Positions 62,401-64,000 of a stretch of 64,000 nt of DNA are shown here, in pieces. Made by a program: the position numbers and the translations under genes. This stretch comes from Flavobacterium hibernum (GTDB lineage Bacteria; Bacteroidota; Bacteroidia; Flavobacteriales; Flavobacteriaceae): NCBI RefSeq assembly GCF_000832125.1, contig NZ_JPRK01000023.1, positions 1 to 64,000 of the forward strand, read 5' to 3'. Every line of letters starts with the position of its first letter. Position 1 is the first letter of the stretch. The notes below the pieces were generated by a model. That model had not been told where the DNA came from, searched no databases, and saw nothing but the letters and a program-made list of their open reading frames with translations.

Positions 62401-62983
62401 AAGAAACTGGTCTAAAAATCCCCATTGGCTGAGAACCTTCTGAGAATCCCCACTCTCCGGAACAACCACCACAAACCCACGGCAAATCGGCAATGAATGA
62501 TGGATGCGCCGCTTTGACTACAATATTATTTTCTTGATCAAAAACCACAAGATTGGTAATGTCGATTGTAAAAGTGGTTCTTCCGCCTTTGTGTTCTCCG
62601 GCTTTTTTACCATTTACCCAAACGGTAGCGTACGAACTTACTCCTTCAAAATATAAAAAAAGTCTTTTCCCTTTGGTGGCTTTATCAAGTTTTAAAGATT
62701 TTTGATACCACGCTGTTCCATGCAAATTACCATGTTTTGTTCTTCTAAAACCATAATACTGATCCCAATTATGTGGTACATTAACTTGTTTCCATTTTGC
62801 ATCAATTTTAAGATCGTTCACGAAGGCTTCTTCTTGTTTTGGAAGTTGATCTAAAACAATTGTTGACCAAGATGAATTCAGCGAAACTTCTTGACGAAAC
62901 TTCGCTGAACCACTGTTGCCCTGACTCCAAACAAGGCAAAAACTTGAACAAAAACAAAAAGTAAAAAATATTAATTTCTTCAT
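59444..62983 (-). CDS. Large secreted GH2 enzyme with malectin and carbohydrate-binding domains
   Basis: 1179 residues with a signal peptide (about 1-20, ending VWSQ). Domains in order: GH2 sugar-binding domain (about 30-205, VPHNWDQYYGFRR), Ig-like domain (210-315), TIM barrel (about 320-610) with acid/base E440 in GLQNEST and nucleophile E508 in LNGEYGAW, a DUF4982-type region (about 640-705), a malectin-like domain (about 730-905, RVNCGGSELTDSSGNVW and GLDCKGWRLFDVAVN), and a C-terminal CBM6/35-like module (about 1055-1179, VLIEAENAKVTG). The extra binding modules suggest a large or surface-bound polysaccharide as substrate. Unusual length for GH2 because of these modules. Likely partner of the downstream GH2 gene. 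Confidence 0.85.
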   Translation of the reverse strand: MKKLIFFTFCFCSSFCLVWSQGNSGSAKFRQEVSLNSSWSTIVLDQLPKQEEAFVNDLKIDAKWKQVNVPHNWDQYYGFRRTKHGNLHGTAWYQKSLKLDKATKGKRLFLYFEGVSSYATVWVNGKKAGEHKGGRTTFTIDITNLVVFDQENNIVVKAAHPSFIADLPWVCGGCSGEWGFSEGSQPMGIFRPVSLIITNDVRIQPFGVHIWNDKSTSKQKAILHTTTEIKNYSNSDRNLTIENILFDASGKKVVTSKSELKNSAGETKEIAQTLPEVLNPKLWSPSNPYLYKLVTSIYENGKVIDQLTTSYGIRWVSWPVSRDGKDNRFFINDEPLFINGTCEYEHLIGNSHSFSDEMIHSRIEQIKAGGFNAFREAHQPHNLKYQAALDENGILFWSQFSAHIWYDTPEFKENFKTLLREWIKERRNSPSVVMWGLQNESTIPKEFAEECTKIIREMDPMSASQRIVTTCNGGEGTDWNVVQNWSGTYGGDPLKYHLEMSTQLLNGEYGAWRSADLHTEGEFDQKGILSENRFSQLMEIKVREAESVKDKIAGQFNWLFASHENPGRVQNGEGFRDIDKVGPVNYKGLFTIWGEPLDAFYMYRANYVSNKTNPMVYIVSHTWPNRWERPGIKNGIDVYSNCDEVELFNDVNKVSLGRLKNPGKGQHFQWNNVNIQNNVLYAVGYVNGKAVAKDYIVLSDFYFQKAPNLKALYSNQADILKANKGYNYLYRVNCGGSELTDSSGNVWLTDTHKSGANTWGSLSWTDNFEKLPDFYASQRTTFDPIDGTKDEALFQSFRYGTDKLSYEFPAPNGEYLVELYFTEPWYGTGGGLDCKGWRLFDVAVNDHVVLNDFDIWTEVGHDKALKKKFIVKSVNGKIKISFPNVKAGQAIISAIAIATKDKNIKPAKESSKNIENYQQTTYDKSRNTVASWMDINSKQYSDSDIVFTELPSEVFGADYLQFSDHSKIKGTFSAKEDSELYLFIDNKNLNLEKFSAYKKLDDKAKNSNGVEFLIFTKKIKKGEKISFDNSENISTIAIIPTYDMGEKDDSRPVVLIEAENAKVTGTGIEKGNFKKADYIEFTKKTNNSIEFEVKPGVAGIYLMRFRFMNKNETPLKVKFKMEDAYGILMRNDTIEFFPSSEKWKILNTTSGGYINAGTYKITLEGEDLKGLMLDNFEFQ

Positions 62984-63019
62984 ATTTTATTAAACCATAT
63001 AAGTGATATAAGGTAATTT

Positions 63020-63490
63020 TAGTTTGATTTTCTTCTTGCGAAGATTCCTCGTTCCTCGGAATGACAAGATTGTGTTTGTACTGTCTTGTATTGTATTGTA
63101 ATCGTAATCTTTGTAATTTCGACATTAGGAGAAATCTTCGCAAGTAACTCCGTACAGAAATGTTACCAATCTTTGTCGAGCTTCTTGTGAAGATCCCTCG
63201 TTCCTCGAAATGACAAGATTGGGTTTGTATTCTCAAAGCAAACCTATTTGTTATCGTAATATTTGTCATTTCGACGTTAGGAGAAATCTTCGCAAGTAAC
63301 TCCGTACAGAAATGTTACCAATCTTTGTCGAGTTTCTTGTGGAGATCCCTCGTTCCTCGGGATGACAAGATTGGGTTTGTATTCTCAAAGAAAACCTGAC
63401 ACGTTTAATTCGATGTATTATTCAAACTCCTCATAGAAATGTCGTCAATCTTTGTCTAGCTTCTTGTGTGATCCCTCGTTCCTCGGGATG
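63020..63490. repeat. Array of three diverged ~150-bp CTCGTTCCTCG-family repeats
   Basis: The direct phrase GGAGAAATCTTCGCAAGTAA occurs at about 63128 and 63280 (period 152), each followed by CTCCGTACAGAAATGTTACC and CAATCTTTGTCGAG, then a CCCTCGTTCCTCG(A/G)(A/G)ATGACA arm. A third, shortened copy runs from about 63420 to 63490. The first arm of the family is at 63046-63065. The whole spacer between the GH2 gene and the next gene is made of these units. Confidence 0.75.
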
Positions 63491-63517
63491 ACAAGATTGT
63501 GTTTTTATTCTCAAAGC

Positions 63518-63550
63518 AAACCTGACGGGTTTTTAAAACCCGTCAGGTTT
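63518..63550 (-). terminator. Hairpin after the terminal partial gene
   Basis: AAACCTGACGGGTTTT (63518-63533) and its exact reverse complement (63535-63550) form a 16-bp stem with a one-base centre, 23 bases past the stop at 63574. T content after it on the minus strand is modest, so it is a terminator or a CCTGTCGGG-type dispersed hairpin like that at 21162-21205. Confidence 0.55.
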
Positions 63551-63573
63551 AACTCGAACCGATGTATTAAATT

Positions 63574-64000
63574 CTAATAAAACAACCAATCTATTGCGCC
63601 TTTTTCTCCTGCATCGATATAACCAACATCGCGTGGTGTAATGGTTTGATTTGCATCTATAAATCCTAAAATCAATACTCTTCCTTTGCCTAAATATAAT
63701 TTATTTTCGCCCGCCTCAAATGTGTAGGTATGAATATTTACACGTGGTAATTCTTTCAAATTCATTGCACTTGCCAAAATTACTTCGGCTTGACCGTGTG
63801 CATTTCCTGCTGCATCTGTTTCTAAACTTGGCGGAAACAAAAATCTTTTTTGATCTGAATTAAAATAGCCTACAACCAATTTTACGGCTTTAGTATTTTT
63901 GAATTTCAAGTGTGTTCCGTTCTCATTTTGAGAAGTTTCATCAAATGTAATTCCTTTCAGATTTTGCAGTTCCGGTGCTACTTTTGTAAGTTCAGAAATT
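63574..64000 (-). CDS. C-terminal part of an unidentified protein, truncated by window
   Basis: The frame is open to the window end (142 codons shown, no start); apparent starts inside it, such as TTG at 63909, are internal. The visible part is beta-rich, with LVVGYFNSDQKRFLFPPSLETDA, VNIHTYTFEAGENKLYLGKGRVLILGFID and the C-terminus GAIDWLFY, resembling a beta-sandwich accessory domain. It lies upstream of the two GH2 genes in the same direction, so a glycan-degradation enzyme is likely. I cannot name the family. Confidence 0.55.
   Translation of the reverse strand, partial: ISELTKVAPELQNLKGITFDETSQNENGTHLKFKNTKAVKLVVGYFNSDQKRFLFPPSLETDAAGNAHGQAEVILASAMNLKELPRVNIHTYTFEAGENKLYLGKGRVLILGFIDANQTITPRDVGYIDAGEKGAIDWLFY

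Noticed and set aside
62808-63269. 153-codon minus-strand ORF across the repeat array
   Set aside because: It is made of translated repeat units and the 5' end of the GH2 gene in the wrong frame.

Overview
The window reads as chromosome of a Bacteroidetes bacterium, most likely a Flavobacterium or close relative. The evidence is the low GC content, the near absence of Shine-Dalgarno sites, several promoters of the Bacteroidetes form TTG-N17-19-TAnnTTTG, TonB-dependent receptors with carboxypeptidase-regulatory N-domains (one Oar-like), a DUF4374 lipoprotein, and intergenic inverted-repeat families built on CTTCGACTTCGCTCA and CTCGTTCCTCGAAATGAC. No rRNA, tRNA, CRISPR array or intact transposase was seen.

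Layout. 1-4.6 kb: a 5'-truncated DUF3289-like effector/toxin candidate followed by four paralogous lipoprotein genes (one frameshifted). Short scars of the toxin 3' end lie between the paralogues, and a toxin-core fragment is cut by an inverted-repeat element; decaying small genes follow. 4.9-6.8 kb: a PepSY membrane protein and a polysaccharide-deacetylase-like lipoprotein. 7.0-18.0 kb: three tandem MacB/FtsX-type permeases and their ATPase, divergent from a sigma54-type response regulator and histidine kinase, with a candidate -24/-12 promoter and activator sites between them. 18.1-25.1 kb: a bestrophin-like channel, an OmpR-type two-component pair, a repeat-rich spacer and an Oar-like TonB receptor. 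25.2-31.2 kb: a biosynthetic cluster (FAD enzyme, methyltransferase, type III PKS, dehydratase, ketosynthase, carrier protein, phosphopantetheinyl transferase) split by three 180-bp direct repeats. 31.2-32.6 kb: a Crp-like regulator and an alpha/beta hydrolase. 32.7-35.4 kb: metNIQ, preceded by a promoter, a 31-codon Met/Cys-containing leader ORF and a terminator, which together look like an attenuator. 35.6-41.2 kb: a zinc-ribbon protein, a cupin with an in-frame amber codon, an MDR oxidoreductase divergent from an HxlR regulator, a GNAT-like protein, an AraC regulator and a PQQ-type sugar dehydrogenase. 41.8-43.8 kb: a FadR-type regulator and an Fsr-like MFS pump sharing a palindromic operator. 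44.1-55.7 kb: an electron-transfer and iron-uptake-like block (ankyrin protein, DUF2271, PepSY-flavodoxin-reductase fusion, ApbE; then TonB receptor and DUF4374), interrupted by a Tet(X)-like monooxygenase and an AraC regulator. 55.9-64 kb: an orphan lipoprotein and a carbohydrate locus with two secreted GH2 enzymes and a gene running off the end.

Systems most worth attention are the effector/immunity array with recombination scars, the putative methionine attenuator, the sigma54-controlled permease triplet, the type III PKS plus carrier-protein cluster, and the flavinylation module with a 14-bp element shared with the distant PepSY gene. Functional assignments rest on motif reading and family knowledge; no database search was run.
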